Origin: Pseudomonadota bacterium
GTDB taxonomy: Bacteria > Desulfobacterota > Binatia > UBA9968
Reading direction: 5' to 3'
DNA: 64,000 nucleotides
Assembly: GCA_021324155.1 (NCBI GenBank)
Contig: JAJPJQ010000016.1
Coordinates: forward strand, 1 to 64,000
Part shown: piece by piece, positions 26,743 through 34,042 of the stretch
Position numbering within the stretch: the stretch's first letter is position 1
Layout of the letters: the number at the start of each line of letters is the position of its first letter
The notes under the pieces: generated by a model
The model's input: the letters and a program-made list of their open reading frames with translations, nothing else
The model's database searches: none
Told to the model about the DNA's origin: nothing
Position numbers and translations under genes: made by a program

Positions 26743-27480
26743 ATGACCGACAAGATCGATATTGAAGCATTGAAGCAGCGCCTCGTCGAAGGCATTCAGG
26801 TGGTCTCCGGTGAAGGCATTCTTTCCGGATCGGGCCATCTGAGCGTGCGCGTTCCAGGGACGGAGACGTTCCTGATCAACCCGCGCTTCGCCGGCGTGCT
26901 CGCCGACGCCGGCGATATCTGCACCGTCGATTTCTCGGGCAAGCGCATCGGCGGCGCCGGCCCGATCCCTTCGGAGTCCGTCATTCACACCGCGATTTAC
27001 CGGCAGCGGCCGGACGTGTCGAGCGTGCTCCACTGCCACGCGCGCTATTCGGTGCTGATGGGTTTGCAGGAAGGCGGGCTCATTCCGTTCAATCGCGAGG
27101 CGCGCATTTTCGCCGACGGCGTACCGATTTTTCCGGACAGCCACGGCATCAACAGCGAAGCCCTGGCGGCCCGCATGGTCGAGGCGCTCGGGCCGCATCA
27201 CGCGATTTTTCTCCGCGGCCACGGCTGCGTCGTCACCGGACCGGGCATCGAGGGAACGTGCATCTCGGCGATCCAGCTCGAGCGCGCCTGCGAGGATCAG
27301 TTGTTTCTCATGAGCTTCTCGACGCCGAAGCCTTTACCTGACGCGGGCCGCGGGCGCGTGAAGGAGCGCCTCGAAAATCCCTACCGGGCGTGGCCATTTT
27401 TGCTCTACAAGCACAAGGTCAAATCGAAAGCCGAGATCCGCGCTGCGATCCGCACCCTCGATGAAGGCGAGCACTACTAG
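26743..27480 (+). CDS. Class II aldolase/adducin family protein (second copy)
   Basis: A 245-residue paralog of the preceding gene: LSGSGHLSVRVPGTETFLINPR near the N-terminus, the zinc motif VLHCHARYSVLM (HCH in place of HAH) and IFLRGHGCVVTGPG for the C-terminal His. Two different aldolase/adducin subunits side by side suggest either a heteromer or two consecutive steps. It is followed by three binding-protein-like genes in one run (27490-30390). Confidence 0.86.
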   Translation: MTDKIDIEALKQRLVEGIQVVSGEGILSGSGHLSVRVPGTETFLINPRFAGVLADAGDICTVDFSGKRIGGAGPIPSESVIHTAIYRQRPDVSSVLHCHARYSVLMGLQEGGLIPFNREARIFADGVPIFPDSHGINSEALAARMVEALGPHHAIFLRGHGCVVTGPGIEGTCISAIQLERACEDQLFLMSFSTPKPLPDAGRGRVKERLENPYRAWPFLLYKHKVKSKAEIRAAIRTLDEGEHY

Positions 27481-27489
27481 ATCGCATCC

Positions 27490-28497
27490 ATGAAAATTGC
27501 TTTCGCTTGTTTGTGCACGATCTCCGCGGCCGCGCTTCTCTTCCTCGCGCCCGAAGCTTATGCACAGAAAGAAACCGTAACCATCTCGTACGCTTCGGTG
27601 TCGGGAACGCGCGCGCCGCTCTGGATCGCGAAAGATCTCGGCCTCTATGAGAAATACGGGATCGACGGCAACCTCGTCTATATCGCCTCCGGCGTGACTT
27701 CCGTCAACGCCCTGCTGGGCGGAAGCGTTCAGGTGATCGCCGCCTCCGGCTCCTCCGCGGTCGCCGCGGCGGCGAACGGCGCGCCGGTCGTGATCATGGC
27801 CAGCTTGGGCGCGATCGCTTACAAGCTGATCGCGAATCCTTCGATCACTTCGCTGCAGGCTCTCAAAGGAAAAGTGATCGGCTCGAGCCGCATCGGCGCG
27901 GGCTCCGATTATGCGCTGAAGCGTCTGCTCCCAAAATTGGGATTGCAGCCGGGCAAGGACGTGCAGTTGATTCCCACCGGCATCAGCGAATCCGATCGCC
28001 GCATCGTCATCATGCTGCAGGGGAAGATCGACGCGACGCTCGCGACGGTCGACAATATTCTGCAGCTCGAATTGCAGGGACAGAAAGTCTCCGTGCTCGC
28101 GGACTTGCTTCAGGAAGGCGTTTACACGACGGGCAGCGATATCTCGACAAGCCGGCAGTTCATGAAAGAGAAGCGCCGACAGCTGAAAGCTTTCCTCATG
28201 GCGATCACCGAGGCGGTCAAAGTAGGGCGGAGCAACAAAGAGCTCGCATTCAAGGTCTATCGGCGCCACATGAAGGTCGAAGACCCACGACTGCTCGAAT
28301 CCATGTACAAAAATTATCTGCTCGGCACGATCCCGCAGAAACCCTATCCGCGCGCCGAAGCGCTGCAAAACGACATCGAAGACCTGAGCTATACGTATCC
28401 GCAACTGAAGGGACGCCGCATCGAGGAATTCACGGATCTCTCGATCGTGAAAGAGCTCGAGAGCGAAGGGTTCTTTACCAAGCTCTACGGCAAATGA
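27490..28497 (+). CDS. NMT1/THI5-like periplasmic substrate-binding protein
   Basis: A 335-residue secreted binding protein: signal peptide MKIAFACLCTISAAALLFLA with cleavage near AYAQKE, then SGTRAPLWIAKDLGLYEKYG, ALLGGSVQVIAASGSSAVAA, LQALKGKVIGSSRIGAGSDY and the C-terminal ESEGFFTKLYGK. All are NMT1-family traits. It lies nine bases after the aldolase gene and overlaps the next binding-protein gene by ATGA. No ABC permease or ATPase is encoded nearby. Confidence 0.87.
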   Translation: MKIAFACLCTISAAALLFLAPEAYAQKETVTISYASVSGTRAPLWIAKDLGLYEKYGIDGNLVYIASGVTSVNALLGGSVQVIAASGSSAVAAAANGAPVVIMASLGAIAYKLIANPSITSLQALKGKVIGSSRIGAGSDYALKRLLPKLGLQPGKDVQLIPTGISESDRRIVIMLQGKIDATLATVDNILQLELQGQKVSVLADLLQEGVYTTGSDISTSRQFMKEKRRQLKAFLMAITEAVKVGRSNKELAFKVYRRHMKVEDPRLLESMYKNYLLGTIPQKPYPRAEALQNDIEDLSYTYPQLKGRRIEEFTDLSIVKELESEGFFTKLYGK

Positions 28498-29459
28498 AAA
28501 TATCGGATCGCTTTTTTGCCGCTTTCGCTTTCATCGTCCTCCTTGCCGTTTCGATAACCGCTGACGCCGCAGAGACTATTCGCATCGGCTATACCAACGC
28601 CCAAGGCGCCAAGATACCCGTCTTCATCGCGAAGGAGCAGAGAATCTTCGACAAGTACGGCCTCGACGCGCGTCTGACGCGCGTCAGTCCCGGCCGGCTG
28701 GCGGTGCCGAGGCTTATATCCGGCGAAATCCAATTTTTCCTCGGCAATTCCGGTCCGGTGATCGAGGCGATCGCGACGGAGCGGGCGCCGCTCGTCATCA
28801 TCGCGAGCCTCGGAAAAGAGCGTTTCGCGATTTTTACGAATCCTGACATCCGCCGCATCGATGCGCTTAAGGGCAAGCGCTTCGGCGTCAGCACGCCGGG
28901 CGCGAGTCAGGACCGCCTCGCGGCGCGCGCGCTCAAGAAGCTCGGCCTCGATGCGGCCAAAGACGTGCGCATCGTCGCCACCGGCTTAAGCGGGTCGAGC
29001 GAGCGTCTTCAGGCGCTCGCGCGCGGGGAGGTCGACGCGGTCACGGCGACAGCCGACGATCTGCTCGAGCTCCCGCCTCGCGAGCGCGCAAAGGTACGCA
29101 AGCTCGTCGAGCTCGCCGATATCGGGATTCTCGTGAGCGGCGCCGACATTTCCGCCGGCCGGAGCTATTTGCGCGCGCAGAGCGGCACGGCACGGCGCTT
29201 TCTGCAGGCCGTCGAGGAGGCTCTCGCCGTCGCGCGCCAGCGACCCGATCTCGTCGCCGCCGCGTATGAAAAATACGCCGGCCGCAGCGATCCCAAAGCT
29301 TTGGACATGAAAGTGAACGAATATTACGCGGGGAAGCCGCCGGACAGACCCTATCCCGACAAGGCCGCCGTCGCCAGCGCAATAGAAGAGCTGAAAGAAA
29401 AAAATCCCGACCTCAAGCCCGACGATCCGGCCGCATACGTCGACGAGAGCCTGTATTGA
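28494..29459 (+). CDS. NMT1/THI5-like periplasmic substrate-binding protein
   Basis: A 321-residue paralog translationally coupled (ATGA) to the preceding binding protein. The signal peptide is MKISDRFFAAFAFIVLLAVS, with cleavage near TADAAE. The mature part has GAKIPVFIAKEQRIFDKYGLDARL, GEIQFFLGNSGPVIEAIAT, IDALKGKRFGVSTPGASQDR and repeated helical segments. Unlike 27490 it lacks the FFxxLYG tail and ends DDPAAYVDESLY. Tandem receptors of different type suggest two ligands or a two-step hand-over. Confidence 0.83.
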   Translation: MKISDRFFAAFAFIVLLAVSITADAAETIRIGYTNAQGAKIPVFIAKEQRIFDKYGLDARLTRVSPGRLAVPRLISGEIQFFLGNSGPVIEAIATERAPLVIIASLGKERFAIFTNPDIRRIDALKGKRFGVSTPGASQDRLAARALKKLGLDAAKDVRIVATGLSGSSERLQALARGEVDAVTATADDLLELPPRERAKVRKLVELADIGILVSGADISAGRSYLRAQSGTARRFLQAVEEALAVARQRPDLVAAAYEKYAGRSDPKALDMKVNEYYAGKPPDRPYPDKAAVASAIEELKEKNPDLKPDDPAAYVDESLY

Positions 29460-29460
29460 G

Positions 29461-30390
29461 ATGAGACGCATACGGCTCGCCTATCGCGACGACGACCGCA
29501 CGCCGGTGATTTTCTGCATTAGGGAGATGGCGCGCCGCCACTACGACATCGAAGTCGAAGTCATTCAAATAAAACCCACGCAAGATTACGAAGCCGCGCT
29601 TTTCAATGGCGCGTGCGACGTTATCATCGAGCACCTCGAATACCTTTACGACGAGGCGGCCAGAGGGAAAAGAGTCGTTCTCTTTTCGGCGCCGAGCAGA
29701 GGCGGAAATCTCGAGCTCGTCGTCTCACCGCGTGTCGCGCGGCCGGAAGATTTAAAAGGCGGGACGATGGCGGTGCGAACGCAGGGGCAGCCGCACGCGG
29801 TGGCGTTGTGGCTCGAGATGATGGGCCTTGAAAGAGACGTTCGCACCGCCGACGTTCCCGATAAGGAAGTCGGCCGCTGGGGACAATGGAAAAAAATCGT
29901 CTCCGGCGAATGCGTCGCGACGTTCATGTCCTCGCTTTATCTGCCGCACGCGCTCGCCGCCGGCTTGAAAGTCCTGGAGGTTCCGGAGATTCCGATCGTC
30001 GGCCAGTACGCGCAGGCATGCCTGGCGGAATTCGCCGCGGCGAATTCCGCGTTGGTGATGGATTACGTCAAAGCCTCGATTCACGCCGTCTGCCTCATGC
30101 TTTACCGCCGCGAGGAGGCGCTGGAAATCGCCGCGCAGGAGCCGATGCGCCGGATGAAAATCGCAAGCCGCGAAGAGCTGGAGCGGCAATTCGATGCCAT
30201 CGTCAAGTCGCTGAAACCCAAGCCGTATCCGACGCCGCAGGCGATCGCGAATACCTTCGAGATCGCCGTGCTCGATTACCCCGCGGCCAGAGAGATCAAT
30301 CCGATGTCGCTCTGGGATCTTCACTGGGTGAAACAGCTGGACGACTCGGGGTTTATCGACGGACTCGTCGCGAATCTTGCAAAGCCATAG
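29461..30390 (+). CDS. NMT1-like binding-protein homologue lacking a signal peptide
   Basis: A 309-residue protein whose fold resembles the preceding receptors: a DYEAALFNGACDVIIEHLEYL lobe, RPEDLKGGTMAVRTQGQPHAVALW at the hinge and LDDSGFIDGLVANL at the end. It starts MRRIRLAYRDDD with no hydrophobic signal, and no in-frame secreted start precedes it (the upstream stop is one base away). It would therefore be cytosolic, acting as a sensor or as an enzyme of the pyrimidine-precursor (THI5) type, or it has lost export. It is the last gene before the tRNA. Confidence 0.72.
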   Translation: MRRIRLAYRDDDRTPVIFCIREMARRHYDIEVEVIQIKPTQDYEAALFNGACDVIIEHLEYLYDEAARGKRVVLFSAPSRGGNLELVVSPRVARPEDLKGGTMAVRTQGQPHAVALWLEMMGLERDVRTADVPDKEVGRWGQWKKIVSGECVATFMSSLYLPHALAAGLKVLEVPEIPIVGQYAQACLAEFAAANSALVMDYVKASIHAVCLMLYRREEALEIAAQEPMRRMKIASREELERQFDAIVKSLKPKPYPTPQAIANTFEIAVLDYPAAREINPMSLWDLHWVKQLDDSGFIDGLVANLAKP

Positions 30391-30419
30391 CGATCGGCAT
30401 AGAAAACAAACACTCTTCC

Positions 30420-30493
30420 GCCCCCGTAGCTCAGATGGATAGAGCACAGGATTCCTAATCCTGGGGCCGTGGGTTCGAATCCCGCCGGGGGCA
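30420..30493 (+). tRNA. tRNA-Arg (anticodon CCU)
   Basis: A full cloverleaf can be folded. Acceptor stem GCCCCCG (30420-30426) pairs with CGGGGGC (30486-30492), with discriminator A at 30493. The D arm is GCTC/GAGC. The anticodon arm is CAGGA-TTCCTAA-TCCTG with anticodon CCT, and the T arm is GTGGG-TTCGAAT-CCCGC. It decodes AGG. CCA is not encoded. Its 3' part, from within the anticodon loop onward, is the integration site of the element to the right: 46 bases from 30452 are repeated at 45617. Confidence 0.95.
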
Positions 30494-30497
30494 AATA
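30452..30497. repeat. attL (46-bp direct repeat, tRNA 3' half)
   Basis: From the anticodon loop of tRNA-Arg(CCU) to four bases past the discriminator. It is identical to 45617-45662; the bases on both sides differ (A versus T upstream, A versus T downstream). The tRNA stays intact at this end, so integration does not destroy it. Confidence 0.95.
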
Positions 30498-30783
30498 ATA
30501 ACAACAACTTAGCACGCGGCATTTTAGAAAATGTGTCCAATGCCGCCAAAATCCCGCCATCGCGGGAGAGTTGGGAAAAAACCGCAAAAATTCCTCTACT
30601 TGATTCGTTTCCCCGGCGTCAGTCGAACTTTGCCGGAGAAATTTTCCGCCACAGGATTTGCCATCCTGTACGGCCTTGTAACAGCGCGAAATTAAAGGCC
30701 ATGCCGCCACGTTGCCGCCTCGCCCGTCGAGCGCGGGGCGCGGTTCATTCGCTTTCGATTCGCTACGACGGAGGGCCGCGCTA
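30498..30783. other. Non-coding left arm of the element
   Basis: No supported gene. It holds CATTTTAGAAAATG (perfect palindrome), TCCCGC/GCGGGA (a short hairpin) and copies of TGCCGCC at 30541, 30702 and 30713. The same AATGCCGCC word recurs twice beside attR, so these may be arm-type integrase sites. Confidence 0.45.
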
Positions 30784-31251
30784 ATGGGCGGCGTGAAGGG
30801 CCGGAGCGGACCTCCGGGCAACCTGAATTCTGCGCGCAGCGGCGCGGCGTCGTACTGGCGGCGGCGCGCGCTACGCCCCGTCGACCGTTGGGTTCTACCG
30901 CTTACCGCAAAGTACGGCGCTGAGATTGTCGAGCAGAAGGGCGGGCGGGAAAACATAGCGCCGACCGTGTTGCGGCAGATTGAGCTAGCGCAGGCCGCGC
31001 GGACGGCTTGGCTTTTGGCGTTGGCCGACGAGCCGCCGAACTGGGAACGCGGCGGCGTCTACATGGGCCTTGAATTCAAAATACTGAAAGCCCTCGGCGG
31101 CGAGCGCTTTGTTAAGACGGTTACGCTTCAAGACATACTAGAGGCGCGCGTTAGCAGTGACGACCAGACACTTTCTAACGGCGACACGGCCACAGAGCCG
31201 GACAGTGCGGAGAACGTGTCACAGCGGGGCGAGCGGGGCGAAGGGCAATAA
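30784..31251 (+). CDS. Hypothetical phage-type protein
   Basis: A 155-residue protein from ATG 30784, rich in Arg/Ala and without membrane segments. The N-terminus MGGVKGRSGPPGNLNSARSGA recalls short Gly/Arg/Asn motifs at the start of small-terminase or capsid-associated phage proteins, but I do not recognise a family. A helical middle (TVLRQIELAQAARTAWLLALADE) is predicted. An in-frame upstream extension (from 30712) lacks support. It is the first gene inside attL and could be a small DNA-binding terminase-type subunit; that is speculative. Confidence 0.5.
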   Translation: MGGVKGRSGPPGNLNSARSGAASYWRRRALRPVDRWVLPLTAKYGAEIVEQKGGRENIAPTVLRQIELAQAARTAWLLALADEPPNWERGGVYMGLEFKILKALGGERFVKTVTLQDILEARVSSDDQTLSNGDTATEPDSAENVSQRGERGEGQ

Positions 31252-31266
31252 TAACGGAGGTTCAAC

Positions 31267-31623
31267 ATGAGACGCGGTAAGTGGCAACGGTTGATCTTGA
31301 GCGAGCTTGAGAAGCGCCCGGCTTTTTACGTGCGGGAAATATTGCCGAGCGGTTCCCGGCGCTCCGATTGTGTCGCCCTACACTACGCCGTGAAGCTTCT
31401 AGAGCAGCGGGGCGAGATTGGGGTCCGCCACTTTTACAAGAGCGTTGTGACGCGACCCGGCTACCAGTTCGACCGCATCGCGTACGACCGGCAGCTACGG
31501 GAAAAGCAGCGCGGAGAAAATATTGTCGAGGTTCCATCGGTGGAACATTGGCAATATTTGCCCGACACGAACGGCGACAGCGACAAGGAAAATATTGTCG
31601 AGGTTTCAGCGGTGAGACCTTAG
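31267..31623 (+). CDS. Small winged-helix-like hypothetical protein
   Basis: A 118-residue protein with a strong ACGGAGG site 9 bases before the ATG. Residues 1-75 (KWQRLILSELEKRPAFYVREIL, then ALHYAVKLLEQRGEIGVRHF) look like a winged helix, with two helices and a beta-wing. The C-terminal 35 residues contain two copies of ENIVEV, produced by a 72-base-spaced repeat with internal inverted repeats (see 31516-31632). Role perhaps transcriptional control of the element; no specific family is recognised. Confidence 0.6.
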   Translation: MRRGKWQRLILSELEKRPAFYVREILPSGSRRSDCVALHYAVKLLEQRGEIGVRHFYKSVVTRPGYQFDRIAYDRQLREKQRGENIVEVPSVEHWQYLPDTNGDSDKENIVEVSAVRP

Positions 31624-31632
31624 CAATGTTTG
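31516..31632. repeat. Two-copy nested inverted repeat upstream of the methyltransferase gene
   Basis: Copy 1: AAATATTG (31518) pairs with CAATATTT (31552), and inside it GTTCCA (31531) pairs with TGGAAC (31541). Copy 2, 72 bases later: AAATATTG (31590) with CAATGTTT (31624), and GGTTTCA (31602) with TGAGACC (31613). The changes in copy 2 keep pairing through G-T wobbles, as expected for a conserved RNA hairpin. A third, diverged trace lies at 32603-32645. Confidence 0.6.
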
Positions 31633-31658
31633 AGTGAGCAATACGGAGCGTTGAATAT

Positions 31659-32411
31659 TTGAAACCGTTTTACCAGAGCGACGACGTAACCATTTACCAC
31701 GGGCGGGCCGAGGCGGCGTTGCCGGGACCTGAACCCGGCAGCATCGACCTCGTGCTTACCGACCCGCCTTACGCCGTCTCAAAACCCGGCGAGGACATAG
31801 TTGTTACCGGCCATGCGCCGTACCGTCGCGACTTCGGCGAGTGGGATCGGGAATTTTCTCCTGCGTTTTTGCTTGAGCAGTCGGCGCGGTTACTACGTCC
31901 GGGCGGTTCGTTCGTCGCGTTCTGTAGTGACGACTTGGTCGCGAACTACCACAGCACACCGTTGAAGCATCGCAAGCTAGGCGTGTGGGCGAAAACTAAC
32001 CCGCCCTGTCGAGTTCGGCCCGGCTACCAGCACGGCGGCGAGTTGTGGGTCTACCAGACAAAGCCGGGAGCCGCGCCCACATGGAACGGCGGCGCTTGTC
32101 AGTCAAACATCATAACGACGGCGAACGCGCGCAGTACGGAAGGCCCGTTGCTTCACCCGAACCAAAAGCCGCTAGCTTTAATTTCCGGTTTCATCGCGCG
32201 CCACTCAAACCCCGGCGACTTGGTTCTAGACCCGTACATGGGGAGCGGGACAACGGCGGTAGCGTGTCGGAATTTGGGGCGGCGTTTCGTGGGCGTCGAG
32301 CAGTCAGAACAATTTTGCGCCGTAGCCGTCGAGCGCCTAGCGCAGCGAACCCTTGAGCTAGAGCAGCGCCGAGAGCCGGAGCAAGTGAGCATGTTTCAGG
32401 AGGCCGTTTGA
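31659..32411 (+). CDS. Orphan site-specific DNA methyltransferase (beta class)
   Basis: A 250-residue amino-methyltransferase from TTG 31659, with GGAG about 14 bases upstream. Catalytic motif IV DPPY is at residues 35-38, and the AdoMet motif DPYMGSGTT is at 191-199, that is, motif IV before motif I, the beta arrangement. HPNQKP at 166-171 is typical too. It modifies adenine-N6 or cytosine-N4. No restriction endonuclease is adjacent, so it is probably a phage-type anti-restriction or regulatory methylase. The C-terminus ends EQVSMFQEAV. The next gene starts inside the stop codon region (TTGA overlap). Confidence 0.9.
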   Translation: MKPFYQSDDVTIYHGRAEAALPGPEPGSIDLVLTDPPYAVSKPGEDIVVTGHAPYRRDFGEWDREFSPAFLLEQSARLLRPGGSFVAFCSDDLVANYHSTPLKHRKLGVWAKTNPPCRVRPGYQHGGELWVYQTKPGAAPTWNGGACQSNIITTANARSTEGPLLHPNQKPLALISGFIARHSNPGDLVLDPYMGSGTTAVACRNLGRRFVGVEQSEQFCAVAVERLAQRTLELEQRREPEQVSMFQEAV

Positions 32412-32686
32412 AAAACAAAAGACACCGTTGCGCACTTTGTAGTCGTTCAATCCCGGAACATGAGGAGCAATGCTCGCAATGCATGTACCGGCGCGTCATG
32501 CGCGCGGGCGGCTTATTTAAGCAGCGCGGCATGTTTCGGCGTGAGGGATGGAAGCAGAAGACTTTCGGGCAATGGAAACAGAGGCGCGAGCGGCCCGCAT
32601 CTCAGCGCAACCTTAGCGGCGAAACCCTCGGGATGTTTTTTGAATTCGAAAAAGAACAGCGCGAGCAGCGGAAAGGGCAACAGTGA
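32408..32686 (+). CDS. Small CxxC zinc-finger protein
   Basis: A 92-residue basic protein from TTG 32408, overlapping the methyltransferase stop by four bases. CALC and CSQC near residues 8-24 form a four-cysteine zinc site. The rest is Arg/Gln-rich (RREGWKQKTFGQWKQRRE), with a NLSGETLGMFF motif near residue 70. Such small zinc-binding proteins are common in phage early or cargo operons. Function unknown. Confidence 0.62.
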   Translation: MKNKRHRCALCSRSIPEHEEQCSQCMYRRVMRAGGLFKQRGMFRREGWKQKTFGQWKQRRERPASQRNLSGETLGMFFEFEKEQREQRKGQQ

Positions 32687-32949
32687 TTGACGAACTAAAT
32701 AAAGCGGCGGGCGATTTGGCGGCACGTTGGGGAGTAATCGAGGAGTTTCACACGAGGACCGGCGAAATCGCCGCCAAGATGAAGACGGCGGCGAATGCAA
32801 TCGAGCGCGGCCACGAAAGCGGCCCCGCTTTGGCGGCGGAAGTAGTGGCGGAAGCGGCGCAAGCCATAATTGAATTCGAAAAGTCATGGAACATTCTGAC
32901 ACTGGCGGAAGCGGCAGCATCGAAACAGGAAACCAAGGAGGTTCAATGA
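32683..32949 (+). CDS. Hypothetical alpha-helical protein
   Basis: An 88-residue protein from GTG 32683, overlapping the previous stop by four bases. It is almost entirely helical and Ala/Glu-rich (AAKMKTAANAIERG, AAEVVAEAAQAIIEFEKSW). There is no signal or membrane helix. It is part of a tightly overlapped run leading to the terminase. Unrecognised family. Confidence 0.55.
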   Translation: MIDELNKAAGDLAARWGVIEEFHTRTGEIAAKMKTAANAIERGHESGPALAAEVVAEAAQAIIEFEKSWNILTLAEAAASKQETKEVQ

Positions 32950-33647
32950 AGGCAGCGAGTAAAGTTGAAAAATTCAGCTTAGAGCTAGACGGCGCAAAGG
33001 CCAAGCTCGCCGCATACGAGAAAGAGCGCGACGAGCTAGCCGATAAGCGCATACCGCTTGAGAACGAGAGGGCGGCGTTAGTTTTACCGAGCCGCGACGG
33101 CGATAAAGCAGCGGCCACACGGCTAAAGACCGTCAAGGGGGAAATCGTTTCCCTTGCCGAGTCCGAGGCCGAATTGGCCGACGTTATAGAGCAGCAGCGC
33201 GAGAGAATCGCGGCGCTTGAAATCGCCGTCAGAGCCGCCATCAAACAAGCCGACAAAAACGAGCGCGACGAAATCGACAAGACGCTAGGCGCACAGGCGG
33301 CGAAGGTTGACGCGCTCCTCGCCGAGCTTGTGGCCGCGCTACAAGAACACAATGCGACGTTTGGCGAGCGGAACAGAATTAGCGCCCGTTTAGGCGACGG
33401 TCGCCCCGTGGGTCTTAAACACGCCCTGCGCACAATTTTAGCCACTGTCAGCGATCTCGAAAAATTCGGCCTAGTTCGCGAAGGCCGCGCATATAGGAGC
33501 AGTTATGCGGGACTACTGGCGCGGGCTCTAAAAGAGCGATTCGACGCGAGCGCCACAGACGCGCCGGTAGTTGACCAGGGTGCGGCGCTAGCGAATGTAA
33601 AAGAGTTCCTCGCTGAAAAGCAGAAGCGGGCGGCGGTTAACGAGTGA
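32946..33647 (+). CDS. Coiled-coil hypothetical protein
   Basis: A 233-residue protein from ATG 32946, chosen because AAGGAGG precedes it and it overlaps the prior stop as ATGA. Residues 1-125 are heptad-like and highly charged (KVEKFSLELDGAKAKLAAYE, ESEAELADVIEQQRERIAAL), predicting a long coiled coil. The C-terminal part is more globular. It may be a scaffold-like or tether protein; no family is recognised. Position before TerL is where a small terminase or DNA-recognition protein often lies. Confidence 0.6.
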   Translation: MKAASKVEKFSLELDGAKAKLAAYEKERDELADKRIPLENERAALVLPSRDGDKAAATRLKTVKGEIVSLAESEAELADVIEQQRERIAALEIAVRAAIKQADKNERDEIDKTLGAQAAKVDALLAELVAALQEHNATFGERNRISARLGDGRPVGLKHALRTILATVSDLEKFGLVREGRAYRSSYAGLLARALKERFDASATDAPVVDQGAALANVKEFLAEKQKRAAVNE

Positions 33648-34042
33648 AGTCCGACAGTGAAATTTTGAAAGCCTGGTTAGAAAAGAATCAGCCGGAGCGG
33701 CTTCCGCTTGGCATTGCGCGTCCGATTCCGAAAGTGACGCCTCGAATTCTCATGGATTCAATCTTCCCGACGAAGGCGAGGCGGCGCGTGTCGGGCGGCG
33801 GGACTTCGAAAAAGTCTCCTCGCCCGTCAACGCCGAAAAATACTAAACGGAAACGACCGGCGAAGTCCTCGGCTAGCAAGTGGCAGCGCAGCGGGTCCAG
33901 CGGCTTGACGGTTCTCGGCGTTGATAAAGACGAGGCCTTGCGAATTGTGACGGCGGCATTCGCCGCACAGGAAAGCGACGCGCAGCGGGAAGGGGAAATA
34001 AAATGTCACGTTCAGATTTTCGAGCGTAGGGCGGTGAAGTGA
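33644..34042 (+). CDS. Hypothetical basic protein
   Basis: A 132-residue protein from GTG 33644, overlapping its neighbours by four bases on both sides. The middle is strongly basic and Ser/Pro-rich (TSKKSPRPSTPKNTKRKRPA), flanked by short ordered ends (SDSEILKAWLEKN and DKDEALRIVTAAFAAQ). The basic linker suggests nucleic-acid contact. It directly precedes TerL and could be a DNA-recognition partner of it. No family recognised. Confidence 0.55.
   Translation: MKSDSEILKAWLEKNQPERLPLGIARPIPKVTPRILMDSIFPTKARRRVSGGGTSKKSPRPSTPKNTKRKRPAKSSASKWQRSGSSGLTVLGVDKDEALRIVTAAFAAQESDAQREGEIKCHVQIFERRAVK

Noticed and set aside
30533-30784. An 83-codon frame right after attL
   Set aside because: It shows no protein-like features, overlaps the candidate arm-site words and lacks a ribosome-binding site.
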